DNA of 64,000 nt from Paenibacillus montaniterrae (GTDB taxonomy: Bacteria > Bacillota > Bacilli > Paenibacillales > Paenibacillaceae). Position numbers and translations under genes: made by a program. The stretch is from assembly GCF_018403185.1 (NCBI RefSeq), contig NZ_BOSE01000003.1, positions 434,001 to 498,000 of the forward strand. Direction: 5' to 3'. Positions 43,321 through 51,938 of this stretch are shown here, one piece after another (within the stretch, counting starts at the first letter, position 1; every line of letters begins with the position of its first letter). The notes below the pieces were generated by a model. That model worked only from the letters and a program-made list of their open reading frames with translations, was not told the DNA's origin and did no database searches.

Positions 43321-44045
43321 ATGAAGCATTTTAAACGATATTTTAACATTTTATTGTCTATTGCTTTGCTTACTCTTATGTTTACGACCCCTGTATCAGC
43401 GAAAGAAAAAAATCCTGTAGTTAACGAAATTGCTGGTTGTCAAAGCACAAGTAATGCTCAAAGTGTATTGGAAAGTGTTTATAGTCAAACATTTGAAGTA
43501 ACGGAAAAACAAAAACAGGCTTTAATTTTGAAGGCTAAGAATGATTTGGCTACTTTAACAACAATTACTCAACCTCATATTTCTGAAGGTGTGAGCTTGG
43601 CATATGATTAAGCAATTGTTCGCGGGACGTCAATTGCAGACATAACAGAATATGCAGTAGTATTACCGATGGTTGGACAAATTGAGAAAGGTAGTTCTTA
43701 TAGTCTTGTTTACTCAACTGATGGAGATTTAGTAAGAACAATCGAAACATAGTTCATTGATGTCGATGAGGAATTTGGGAATGTAAAAGCATGGTTAGAT
43801 GGTAATTTGCTTGTTGATGAACGAATAGAAAAAGAATCCCAATTTCAAACCTATTCTTTCTGGAGCTGTATGAATGATTGTTTAGCTGATCAAGGAATTG
43901 CCGCTTGGGCATTAGCAGGCCTGGGAATTCTTGTGGAGCCCTTTATGCTGTGACATTTGGAACAGGTTGTGTTATTTGCATTCAAGGAAGCGGTCTTGTA
44001 TTTGCAACTACGATTGATTATTTCTTAGGTCAGTGCGGACCGTAA
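43321..44045 (+). pseudogene. Decayed secreted bacteriocin-like protein gene
   Basis: ATG 43321 (GGGAGG upstream) opens a frame with a signal peptide (about 1-30, cleavage near VSA). It hits TAA at 43609-43611, continues coherently, hits TAG at 43750-43752, and then needs a one-base shift near 43926-43934. It finally ends at TAA 44043-44045. The C-terminal part has paired cysteines (WSCMNDC ... TGCVICI ... GQCGP) in a hydrophobic context, resembling the cysteine-rich domain of halocin-C8-like bacteriocin precursors. That family assignment is tentative. Confidence 0.6.
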
Positions 44046-44082
44046 GCAAATGCAGTTTTTCAGGGAATAGTACAAATATCAT

Positions 44083-44268
44083 TTGGAGATGATAATTTTC
44101 ACTCTTGCTCTGCTTATTGCAGGGCATTTTTTGTGTGCGATAGGCAGTCGTATCTATACTCGAAAGCGCATGAGCTATAAATACAGACAGCGGTCACGTG
44201 AAGTCAGACGCTGGGAGTACGTTCATGACCAAACATGGGCGGAGCGACCTCGTGGATTGAACACTTGA
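44083..44268 (+). CDS. Possible small membrane protein (61 codons)
   Basis: A TTG-started frame (or ATG 44089) gives one N-terminal TM (about 4-22) and an Arg/Tyr-rich tail. No convincing SD is present. It could be a remnant partner of the decayed bacteriocin-like gene, or chance. Low support. Confidence 0.3.
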   Translation: MEMIIFTLALLIAGHFLCAIGSRIYTRKRMSYKYRQRSREVRRWEYVHDQTWAERPRGLNT

Positions 44269-44294
44269 ATGCAACGAGAAGCGAATGACTGCAG

Positions 44295-44346
44295 AATCTT
44301 TAAGCTAATAAAAACGGATGAGGTTGTCCAGAAAATCCTTATAAAG
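44295..44346 (+). repeat. Direct repeat, right copy
   Basis: ATCTTTAAGCTAATAAAAAC then GGATGAGGTTGTCCAGAAAA then TCCTTATA, matching 41673-41725 with a handful of substitutions. Confidence 0.85.
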
Positions 44347-44362
44347 GGGGAATATATTGGTC

Positions 44363-44842
44363 CTACTCCAAATTAATTTGATTGTTAATATTGGTTTCCT
44401 TGCTTTCTTTGCCTGTCAGCTGGTAAACCAATTCTAAAATTGATTTTAACCAGTTGCCGGTATCCCAATATTCTGCTGTTTCTGCATGAACCTTTATTAA
44501 AATTAAATTAGGATCATCGCTTGTCGTTTTAAGCATTTTTTCATAGGCAGTATTCCAATATTCTTTTATCTTCTCACGATCGTCGAGCAATTGCGCAGTA
44601 CCGCGAATTGATACGTAGGAAGCACCGACATAGACCACATTAACATGAGGATTTTGCTGCAGCTCTTCATATTTGCCGGTGCTTTTCATCGTTAGAAAAT
44701 ACAGGTCCCCGTCAAATTCAAGCTCTTGCGTTTTCATTGGACGAGACACTAGTCCTTCACTTGTTACCGTAGTCAACATTGCGATTTCAATTCCCTTTAT
44801 TAAGCTGCGTACTTTTTCTAATGCTTTATCGTGATCATTCAT
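44363..44842 (-). CDS. Pyridoxamine 5'-phosphate oxidase-like flavin-binding protein (general stress protein 26 type)
   Basis: This 159-residue protein starts at ATG 44842. The split-barrel FMN-binding fold shows IAMLTTVTSEGLVSRPM at the first strands and LYFLTMKSTGKYEEL in the middle. This matches the Pyrid_ox_like/GS26 family, which bind FMN/FAD and often have unknown substrates. The SD GGAG is rather far (13 bp). Confidence 0.85.
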   Translation of the reverse strand: MNDHDKALEKVRSLIKGIEIAMLTTVTSEGLVSRPMKTQELEFDGDLYFLTMKSTGKYEELQQNPHVNVVYVGASYVSIRGTAQLLDDREKIKEYWNTAYEKMLKTTSDDPNLILIKVHAETAEYWDTGNWLKSILELVYQLTGKESKETNINNQINLE

Positions 44843-45264
44843 AAGTAGCAATCGCACTCCATTTCTAATTCGTTGCTCCTTAGGGTGACCGAATGGCATC
44901 CAATTTATGCTTATCTGTATAAATCGTTGAGTTTGGAGTTAGTAAATGGTAAAAAACAATTTAATTTGTTCTATCACTTGCACAAATGCTTCCTTATATG
45001 GCTTAATATAGATGTCGGGCCGACGAAATGTGTGGAAGGGAGGCTGAGTGAAATGATTCAGAACCAAGAGGTGGTACTCGTTTAACGAGTACCCGTTCAC
45101 AATGGGGAGCCAAGTCTGGCTCCCCGCTTAGTATTGCTTATAACACAGCTATCTCAAGTTTTACAAGATTCAATTATTGAAGGGAGGCGGGTAAGCCATG
45201 TATATGCAGATTGCATTGAAATCCAACGATTGCTTGACAACAAAAAAGAGTAAGGAGGGCGTCG
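44843..45264. other. Gap with two adjacent perfect hairpins and a ten-codon ORF
   Basis: GGTACTCG-ttta(a)-CGAGTACC (45073-45093) is followed at once by GGGGAGCC-aagtct-GGCTCCCC (45104-45125). A ten-codon frame (ATG 45053 to TAA 45083-45085) with SD GGGAGG ends in the first hairpin loop, the geometry of a leader peptide. A 45-codon frame (45198-45335) has SD GGGAGG but runs out of frame into the next gene. A TTGACA lies near 45235. Confidence 0.5.
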
Positions 45265-45546
45265 ATGGGGATCTACAAAAACGGAAGAGATGTGCTACCC
45301 CCCACGTTATTGAAGCAGGTGCAGCAATATATTGACGGTGAGCTGTTGTACATTCCTAAGCAGGATGAGCAAAGAGCTGGTTGGGGAGAGCTAAGTGGCT
45401 CCAAGGAACGGCTCAAAGATCGCAATGAAGCAATCTATCAGGCTTACTGTAGCGGAACATCAACGGATGAGCTTGAACGTGTGTATTTTCTTTCCGGTGA
45501 AAGCATTCGGAAAATTATTAGTAAATTATCTCGTGTTACGAGCTGA
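45265..45546 (+). CDS. CD3324 family protein (small HTH-like)
   Basis: This 93-residue protein has SD AAGGAGGG. It follows the pattern of the Firmicute CD3324 family: Y-K-N-(G/A)-x-D-(V/I)-L-P at the start, YIDGELLYIPK, GWGELSGSKERL, and a C-terminal segment resembling a Mor/homeodomain-like HTH (about 55-90). Role unknown; it is probably a small DNA-binding protein. Confidence 0.8.
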   Translation: MGIYKNGRDVLPPTLLKQVQQYIDGELLYIPKQDEQRAGWGELSGSKERLKDRNEAIYQAYCSGTSTDELERVYFLSGESIRKIISKLSRVTS

Positions 45547-45587
45547 GTTTTGAAGAAAGCTGTAATGCGATCATATATGATGATAGT

Positions 45588-45628
45588 CCCCCTACAGTGC
45601 GAGTGCTCGTGCATGTAGGGGGTTTTTA
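45588..45628. terminator. Terminator after the CD3324 family gene
   Basis: CCCCCTACA pairs with TGTAGGGGG around a 17-base loop, followed by TTTTTAT. It also faces the convergent DUF2935 gene. Confidence 0.85.
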
Positions 45629-45645
45629 TGGTAGATAAGATTTCT

Positions 45646-46446
45646 TTAATCCTCTACCCTTGGTTTATCTGCCTGGCAATCAGGGTTAGCAACTAAACCA
45701 TGCTGCGCTAATTTCGTTAAATAATAGCATTCCTCCCGCATCATATGATCTGGCATTAAAGGACTAATTCTGTCCAACACCTCCGCTGAAAATTGCATTT
45801 CCTCTAATTCGTTGAGAAAGCCTACAAATAATTTCATCTCAATATCAACTTCATTATGAAGTCTTCGGAATGCTGGAAAATCTTTAAGATTGGTTCTCAT
45901 GTATCCTGCCATTTCGATGCTTTTCATATAGAGCTGCTCAAAATGCTTTTGGAATGCTTCACTTTGCTTGATTAACCGTTTCTCTACACTATCCAAATCA
46001 CTCGCAATAGCTGCTGCATGACCTGCCGCATCAGGAAGCCACAAAAAATCATGATGTAAAGGATCGAAAATAGGCACAGGTTTACCCTGTACCAGCTCAT
46101 TTAAAATACGTAAATATTCCTCTAGCTCGTTGACCATGTGATTTATAAAGGTAGGGGTCAAGCCAATCTTTACCTTCCCAAGTAAAGCTCTACTCAATAA
46201 ATCAAGCTTAAATGTTCTAAATTGTTCTGTCAGTGTATGTGCTTGTACTGTCAGCTCCTCTAAGTCTGTGATTTGAAGCTTTCTAGCAGCTTCAAGCAAA
46301 CGATCAAAAGCTTCTATATACGATGCTGCTGCTTGGATATCTTGTTTTTCCAATGGTGACAGTGTATTGAAGATAAACCGTGCATGATCGCCCAATATTT
46401 GCAGCCAGAACCGATGCTCAAATAATGCGGACTGCGACATATTCAT
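45646..46446 (-). CDS. DUF2935 family protein
   Basis: This is a 266-residue all-helical protein from ATG 46446 (GGAGGG upstream). ALFEHRFWLQILGDHARFI at the start and EHR/E-x-x-H-type residues in the second half match the duplicated DUF2935 helical-bundle pattern, which has possible metal-binding residues. Function is not established; it is common in spore formers. Confidence 0.85.
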   Translation of the reverse strand: MNMSQSALFEHRFWLQILGDHARFIFNTLSPLEKQDIQAAASYIEAFDRLLEAARKLQITDLEELTVQAHTLTEQFRTFKLDLLSRALLGKVKIGLTPTFINHMVNELEEYLRILNELVQGKPVPIFDPLHHDFLWLPDAAGHAAAIASDLDSVEKRLIKQSEAFQKHFEQLYMKSIEMAGYMRTNLKDFPAFRRLHNEVDIEMKLFVGFLNELEEMQFSAEVLDRISPLMPDHMMREECYYLTKLAQHGLVANPDCQADKPRVED

Positions 46447-46682
46447 TTCTTTTCCCTCCACAGCAATGGTGATGAGCATAAAAACAAATTCTCATCTTTC
46501 AGTTTTTTTACTATATGCTGCTATGCTTGACTGGGCGACAGCATAGATAGAAGACAGTAGTCGTTATTACAGCATAAATAAAAAATTCTCGACCAGCTCG
46601 TCAATCTTGTCTGCATAAATGGTCAAGTCCCCTCATAGTATGTATCAGCCAGTAAATACCAAGTTGTAGAGGGGATGATTTC

Positions 46683-47912
46683 ATGCGTCGCATGACATGG
46701 ATCGCGGCAATTATACTAAGCTTGACACTAGTGTTATCTGCTTGCGGTACGAAGGACGCCGAATCCGTGGTAAAGGATTTGGACAAATTTTTGAATAGTA
46801 TGGAGGGCTACACAGGAAGCGGCACCATGACCTTGCATAACGGACAGCAGCCACAAGCCTATCAGGTTGAAGTTTCCTACCAGAAGCCGGAATCGTACCG
46901 CATCAAACTAACCAATGTTGAGAAGGACATTACGCAAATTGTGCTGCGCAACGATGAAGGAGTATTTGTACTAACTCCGAAGCAAAACAAAGTGTTCCGC
47001 TTCCAAAGTGATTGGCCGCAAAAGCAAGGACAAGTGTATTTATACCAGACGCTGGTGCAAAGCATTTTGCTTGATGGATCGCGTCAATTTACAACAACAG
47101 ATGAAGCTTATGTTTTTGATGTAATGGCTCAGTACAACAATACATCACTTGCTCGTCAAAAAATTTGGCTAAGTCAGGATGATTATCATCCGCTTCAAGT
47201 TGAAGTAAGCGATACGAATGCAACGGTGCTGGTTGATGTAAAGTTCGATACCTTCGAGTTTAACCCAAGCTTTACTGAGGATTACTTTGCTACAGATGCC
47301 AATATGAACGCTGGCGCTTCAGCGCCAACACCTGAATCGCCAACAGATATAACACCGAAGGACGATCAAGAAAGTGTAGCGCCAGGAGATGATGGCGTAG
47401 GCAGCGAGCCATCTGCTCCGGACCAAGAGGGTGTTGAAGGAAATGTAGACGAAGAGCATGATGCAGGTGCGCCTGCCGAGGAAGGCAATGCTGGAGAAGA
47501 AGCAGAAAATACGAAGGGCAATGTGGAAAACAACAAGGAAGAGCCAACATCGGCTGTACAGCAATCCAGCGATACGTTTGTAGCAATGGAGCCAACCTAC
47601 ACACCGCTAGGCGTCAGCTTGAAGGACATGACGGATATCGAATACGCAGGCAGCCCTGGACTATTGACGCGCTATGACGGCTTATACAGCTACACCTTGA
47701 TCCAAACGTCAGCGAAGGATATGGCAACTGCATTAGCACAAGGCGACCTTGTCAACCTTGGCTATACGATCGGTCAGCTTACGGCGGGCGAGGACGTCCA
47801 AACGTTAAGCTGGACGTATAACGGCAATATGTACCGTCTAAGCAGCGCGAATTTGCCAGAACCAGAGCTGATTAAAATCGCACAATCCGTGCAAGCAGAA
47901 CTATCCAAATAA
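46683..47912 (+). CDS. Lipoprotein with LolA/GerS-like fold and acidic linker
   Basis: This is a 409-residue protein with signal peptide and lipobox LVLSAC (Cys about 21). The N-terminal ~190 residues resemble the LolA/MucB/GerS-type half-barrel (GTMTLHN ... YQVEVSYQKPESYRIKL). A low-complexity Ala/Glu/Pro/Asn linker follows (about 205-295), then a C-terminal domain (about 300-408) of DUF4367-like character with SYTLIQTSAKD. It faces the outside of the membrane, perhaps in spore or envelope functions. Confidence 0.8.
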   Translation: MRRMTWIAAIILSLTLVLSACGTKDAESVVKDLDKFLNSMEGYTGSGTMTLHNGQQPQAYQVEVSYQKPESYRIKLTNVEKDITQIVLRNDEGVFVLTPKQNKVFRFQSDWPQKQGQVYLYQTLVQSILLDGSRQFTTTDEAYVFDVMAQYNNTSLARQKIWLSQDDYHPLQVEVSDTNATVLVDVKFDTFEFNPSFTEDYFATDANMNAGASAPTPESPTDITPKDDQESVAPGDDGVGSEPSAPDQEGVEGNVDEEHDAGAPAEEGNAGEEAENTKGNVENNKEEPTSAVQQSSDTFVAMEPTYTPLGVSLKDMTDIEYAGSPGLLTRYDGLYSYTLIQTSAKDMATALAQGDLVNLGYTIGQLTAGEDVQTLSWTYNGNMYRLSSANLPEPELIKIAQSVQAELSK

Positions 47913-47939
47913 AATCGAATTGCTTTACATGAAATAGAA

Positions 47940-48003
47940 AGCTCCCCTTATGAGGCAAGCATGGACTGAATCCGTGCTTGCCCCAAGGGGAGCTTGTTTG
48001 TTT
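47940..48003. terminator. Strong bidirectional terminator
   Basis: AGCTCCCCTT-n4-GGCAAGCA pairs with TGCTTGCC-n2-AAGGGGAGCT, followed by TGTTTGTTTT on the plus strand and TTTCTATTTC on the minus strand. It lies between the lipoprotein gene and the end of the mtl/pts operon. Confidence 0.85.
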
Positions 48004-48263
48004 TATTCGTAAATCGCCGTCAGCAGCTTGCCAAGCTCCTGCAGCGCTTCCTGCTCTTGCTCGCCTTCCACTTCCAGCAGCACCTCGTCATTTGCAGTGA
48101 TGCCAAGTGTCAGCATCGTCAGGGAGCTTTTGCCGTTTGCTTTTTTTCCTTTATTGTGGACGGTGATTTTGCACGGATAAGTGCTGGCTAACTGGACAAA
48201 TGTTTTGGTTGGCCGAACATGAAAGCCCGTAGGGTTTGCAATTTTATAGGTTTGACTTACCAT
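48003..48263 (-). CDS. HPr phosphocarrier-like protein
   Basis: This is an 86-residue protein from ATG 48263 (GGAG eight bases upstream). The active-site histidine is in NPTGFHVRPTKTF, where canonical HPr has G-x-H-A-R-P-A. The Ser46 region is GKSSLTMLTLGI rather than K-S-I-M-G-V-M-S. So the EI phosphorylation site is kept, but the regulatory HPr-kinase site environment is changed. It is last in the mannitol operon, after a second-type EI gene, suggesting a dedicated phosphate relay. Confidence 0.88.
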   Translation of the reverse strand: MVSQTYKIANPTGFHVRPTKTFVQLASTYPCKITVHNKGKKANGKSSLTMLTLGITANDEVLLEVEGEQEQEALQELGKLLTAIYE

Positions 48264-48286
48264 CTGAATCACTCCAATTTTGCTCG

Positions 48287-50005
48287 TTATCGTTGTAGCT
48301 GTTGCTGTACAAACTGCGTGATCGCTGCAGAATGGGTAAACTGAAGGGCTTGCTCAGCAAGCTCGCTCCATTGGGATTGGTCTAGCGATGTAATTAGCTC
48401 GCGCGCTGCAAGAATGGAGGAGGAACTCATGCTGAACTCATGCAATCCCAGCCCTAACAGCAAAGGTACAGCGTTTTGATCGCCAGCCATCTCACCGCAC
48501 ATGCCTACCCATTTGCCATGCTGTCTCGCTGCGTCAATAACCATTTTGACCATTCGCAAAATAGCGGGGTGGAGCGGCTGGTATAGATAGCTCAAGCTTT
48601 TGTTCATGCGATCTGCAGCCATCGTGTATTGAATAAGATCATTAGTTCCGATGCTAAAGAAATCTACATGCTGGGCAAACAGGTCTGCCGACACTGCAAC
48701 TGAAGGAACCTCGACCATAATGCCAACCTCGATATGATCACTGACCGCAATTCCTTCCTCTAGCAAGCGCTGCCGCTCTTCCGCCAACAAGTGCTTGGCC
48801 TCGAACAGCTCCTCCAAAACAGCGACCATCGGGAACATTATTTTCAAATTGCCGTGCACGCTTGCTCGCAGCAAGGCGCGCAGCTGGGTGCGAAACAGCT
48901 CAGGATTAGCGAGGCAAAAGCGCAAGGCGCGCTGACCAAGAAACGGATTATCCTCTTTAGGCAGCTGCAGGTAAGGGAGATCCTTGTCTCCGCCAATATC
49001 GAGTGTGCGAATGACGACAGGCTTGCCGTTCATTTTCTCTAGCGCATATTTGTAGCTATTAAACTGCTCCTCTTCTGTTGGCAGCGTATTGCGGCTCATA
49101 TATAGAAATTCGCTGCGAAACAAGCCGATGCCTTCAGCGCCGTTTTGCAGCGCTCGCTCAATATCTTCCAGCTTTCCGATATTGGCCGCCAGCTCGACCC
49201 GATGGCCGTCTGTTGAAATGGACGGTTCATGGACGAGCTTGCGCAAATTTGCCTGTTTTGCATCATAGGCGAGTTTTTCCGCTTCATAGTGAGCAAGCAG
49301 CTGTTCACTGGGGTGAACATGAACCTCGCCTTTGTTGCCGTCGATGATGAGCATCGCGCCGTTATTAACGTCCAAGATCGCTTGACCGACACCAACAACG
49401 GCTGGCAGCTCCAATGATCGTGCCATGATTGCAGAATGAGAGGTGCGGCTTCCTGCTTCCGTAATAAAGCCTCGTACAAGCTCAAGCTTTAGCTGAGCAG
49501 TATCGGAAGGGGCAAGGTCATGCGCAATAATGATGCAATCCTCATCGAGCGCAGATAAGTCAATATGCTTCACTCCACGCAAATGGCTCAAAATCCGCCC
49601 TGCAATATCTTGAATATCCGACGCTCTGCCGCGCAGCATTTCATCGTCAAGCTCAAGCAGCATTTGAATAAATTGCTGCGCTGTACGATGCAGCGCAAAC
49701 TCTGCATTCAGCATTTCATCCTTAATCGCGAGCGCAACGCTTTCAATCAGCTCGGGATCTTCCAGCATCATCAGATGCCCTTCAAAAATTTCTGCGTGAT
49801 CAGCTCCCAGCTTGTCATGCGTAAGCTGATAAATGCGCTCGATATCATGCTTGGCAGCCTGCAGCGCCTGCTCAAAGCGCTGCCACTCGGCTTGTGCATC
49901 CACTATAGTAGAAGCAACCGGCACATAATGCTCCTGCTTAACCACAACTGCCTGAGCAATCGCAATACCAGGAGAAGCTGCAATACCTTTATAGCTGGTT
50001 GTCAT
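48287..50005 (-). CDS. ptsI: Phosphoenolpyruvate-protein phosphotransferase (PTS enzyme I)
   Basis: This is a 572-residue protein from ATG 50005 (GAGGAGG upstream). It has an N-terminal EI-N domain, active-site His in GSRTSHSAIMARS (about 190), PEP-binding motifs GIGLFRSEFLYM and FFSIGTNDLIQYTMAADR, and the C-terminal catalytic Cys in GKWVGMCGEMAGD. It is full length. Its 5' UTR is a family-3 hairpin array that ends at this SD. Co-transcribed with mtlD and the HPr-like gene. Confidence 0.93.
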   Translation of the reverse strand: MTTSYKGIAASPGIAIAQAVVVKQEHYVPVASTIVDAQAEWQRFEQALQAAKHDIERIYQLTHDKLGADHAEIFEGHLMMLEDPELIESVALAIKDEMLNAEFALHRTAQQFIQMLLELDDEMLRGRASDIQDIAGRILSHLRGVKHIDLSALDEDCIIIAHDLAPSDTAQLKLELVRGFITEAGSRTSHSAIMARSLELPAVVGVGQAILDVNNGAMLIIDGNKGEVHVHPSEQLLAHYEAEKLAYDAKQANLRKLVHEPSISTDGHRVELAANIGKLEDIERALQNGAEGIGLFRSEFLYMSRNTLPTEEEQFNSYKYALEKMNGKPVVIRTLDIGGDKDLPYLQLPKEDNPFLGQRALRFCLANPELFRTQLRALLRASVHGNLKIMFPMVAVLEELFEAKHLLAEERQRLLEEGIAVSDHIEVGIMVEVPSVAVSADLFAQHVDFFSIGTNDLIQYTMAADRMNKSLSYLYQPLHPAILRMVKMVIDAARQHGKWVGMCGEMAGDQNAVPLLLGLGLHEFSMSSSSILAARELITSLDQSQWSELAEQALQFTHSAAITQFVQQQLQR

Positions 50006-50020
50006 ATAAAACCTCCTCAA

Positions 50021-50346
50021 ACTTTTCATGTGGATCTGTCGAACAAGCTTCCTGGTACACATGAAAAGTACGTCGAAAGCATAAGCAAACTTTTTGAGTC
50101 CGTCCTGAGACGCTTCTACGCTGCAAAAAGTTACGTCGAAAGCATAAGCAACTTTTCATGTGGATCTGTCGAACAAGCTTCCTGGTACACATGAAAAGTA
50201 CATCGAAAGCATAAGCAAACTTTTTGAGTCCGTCCTGAGACGCTTCTACGCTGCAAAAAGTTACGTCGAAAGCATAAGCCACTTTTCATGTGGATCTGTC
50301 AAGCAAGCTTCCTGGTACACATGAAAAGTACGTCGTAACTGTAAGC
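50021..50346 (-). repeat. Family-3 alternating hairpin array filling the mtlD-ptsI gap
   Basis: Five hairpins occur in order A-B-A-B-A with an exact 130-bp period: A at 50021-50069, 50151-50199 and 50281-50329 (arms ACTTTTCATGTG / CACATGAAAAGT); B at 50088-50132 and 50218-50262 (arms AACTTTTTG / CAAAAAGTT). They are joined by an 18-base linker ACGTCGAAAGCATAAGCA. On the ptsI sense strand the array starts right after the mtlD stop and ends at the ptsI SD. Confidence 0.93.
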
Positions 50347-51504
50347 TTACTTTTTCCCTTGTGCCTTAAGCTGCTCATACTGCAGCTTGACTTTGCCATG
50401 CAATGGCTCATTGGCAGCAAGTCCTGTAAACCTTTCAATTGCTGCATCTATACCATGCTTCTGCAAATAGTGCTGCAGCTCCTGCGTCTCTTGATCATCT
50501 TCGGCATGAAAAAGGAAAGCGGCTGCTATAACCTTGGCCAGCGTATGCGCCTCTATCCCATACTTTTGGGCAAGCATGGCAGGACGAACGAGGCGGTCCT
50601 GCGGCGATAGCTTGCGGATAGGCGAGCGGCCGACACGGGCAATTTCGTCCGTAATATACGGATTTTTAAATCGTTCGATAATTAGCTCAATATAGGCTTC
50701 ATGCTCGCTGCGCTTCAGCCCGTAATGCGCAATTAAGGCAGCGCCTGTTTCCAGCAGCGACGTTCTAACTTCCATTTCAAGCTCCGCGTCCTGCATTGCC
50801 TCTTGAATCGTCGTGTAGCCCTTTAGCTGGCCGAGATACGCAGCGGCAATATGACCTGTATTTACGGTAAACAGCTTACGCTCGATATAGGGATCGAGCT
50901 GCTCTACATAGTGAGCGTTATGAATGAACGGCAGCTGCCTCGGCCAATGCTTGCTTTCAATTGTCCACTCGTAGAATGGCTCAACTGTAACGAACAGAGG
51001 ATCATCATGATGCTGCAGCGGCACGATTCGATCTACTGCGGCGTCAGGAAAGCGGGCGAATCTCTCTAAATTAGCTGAGATTTCTTCAGGCAGCAGCGCG
51101 GCAATTTCCTGCTTTAGCAAGCTGGTGGCGCGAATCGCATTTTCGCACGCTATAACCGTTAATGGCGGAAGATGCAGCTTCATGCGCTGTCTTATTCCTT
51201 CGGCGATGGCTGGCGCGATCCTCTTTAGAATATTGACGCCAACAGCAGTAGTGACGATATCCGCTGCGATAATGGCTTCGCTTACTTGAGTCAATTCAGT
51301 GCCGACTATCGCATCGACATGCTTGACGATCGTTCGCTCTTGAGCGGCATTGGCGTATTGCACCTCATATTGCTGCCGCTCATTAAGTTGCTGCACGAGA
51401 GCTTGATTAACGTCTACGAAGGTCACCTTATAGCCGGCTTGGGAAAGCAGCAGTCCGATAAAGCCGCGTCCGATATTTCCAGCGCCGAAATGAATCGCCC
51501 TCAT
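50347..51504 (-). CDS. mtlD: Mannitol-1-phosphate 5-dehydrogenase
   Basis: This 385-residue protein has the N-terminal NAD-binding GAGNIGRGFIG and mannitol dehydrogenase signatures (NTGHIAAAYLGQLKGY in the C-terminal domain). It oxidises mannitol-1-phosphate to fructose-6-phosphate. It lies two bases from the mtlF stop in the same operon. Confidence 0.95.
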   Translation of the reverse strand: MRAIHFGAGNIGRGFIGLLLSQAGYKVTFVDVNQALVQQLNERQQYEVQYANAAQERTIVKHVDAIVGTELTQVSEAIIAADIVTTAVGVNILKRIAPAIAEGIRQRMKLHLPPLTVIACENAIRATSLLKQEIAALLPEEISANLERFARFPDAAVDRIVPLQHHDDPLFVTVEPFYEWTIESKHWPRQLPFIHNAHYVEQLDPYIERKLFTVNTGHIAAAYLGQLKGYTTIQEAMQDAELEMEVRTSLLETGAALIAHYGLKRSEHEAYIELIIERFKNPYITDEIARVGRSPIRKLSPQDRLVRPAMLAQKYGIEAHTLAKVIAAAFLFHAEDDQETQELQHYLQKHGIDAAIERFTGLAANEPLHGKVKLQYEQLKAQGKK

Positions 51505-51505
51505 A

Positions 51506-51937
51506 TCACGATCCTCCGTGAAAAATGCTCACAAGCTTTTCGGCTGATGTTTCGTTTAGAATCTGCTCCAGTTCATTTTCATCAGATACAAGACTAGCTA
51601 CATTCGTTAAAATTTCCATATGATCGTCGCCTAAGGCTGCTAGCGCGATAACTAGCTTTACAGGCTCTTCGCCGCCAAAATCGACGCCTTCAGGAATTGT
51701 TAAAATCGCCATTCCGGTAGATTGAATAAGAGCTTTAGCTTCATTTGTTCCATGCGGCATAGCGAGTCCGCCGCCCAAGTCGGTGGACAGCAGTTCTTCT
51801 CGCTCGATCATTTTTTCAATGTATTGCGGAGGCACATGCCCGCCATCGACCAGCATTTGTCCAGCTTGCTTGATCGCATCGTATTTATCTGTTACTTTAG
51901 CGTGAATTTTCACTTTATCTACTGACAGCATTGTCAT
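51506..51937 (-). CDS. mtlF: PTS mannitol-specific EIIA component
   Basis: This 143-residue protein is an EIIA of the mannitol/fructose class. The phosphorylated His is in GGLAMPHGTNEAK (about 67). SD GGAGAG is upstream of ATG 51937. It transfers phosphate from HPr to the EIIB domain of MtlA. Confidence 0.94.
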   Translation of the reverse strand: MTMLSVDKVKIHAKVTDKYDAIKQAGQMLVDGGHVPPQYIEKMIEREELLSTDLGGGLAMPHGTNEAKALIQSTGMAILTIPEGVDFGGEEPVKLVIALAALGDDHMEILTNVASLVSDENELEQILNETSAEKLVSIFHGGS

Positions 51938-51938
51938 C

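Noticed and set aside
45198-45335. 45-codon ORF overlapping the CD3324 family gene
   Set aside because: It has an SD but runs out of frame into a well-supported gene and shows no recognisable protein pattern; kept only as a remark.
50021-50346. Possible CRISPR array
   Set aside because: The regular spacing is due to repeated hairpins; the 'spacers' are identical from unit to unit and there are no cas genes nearby.
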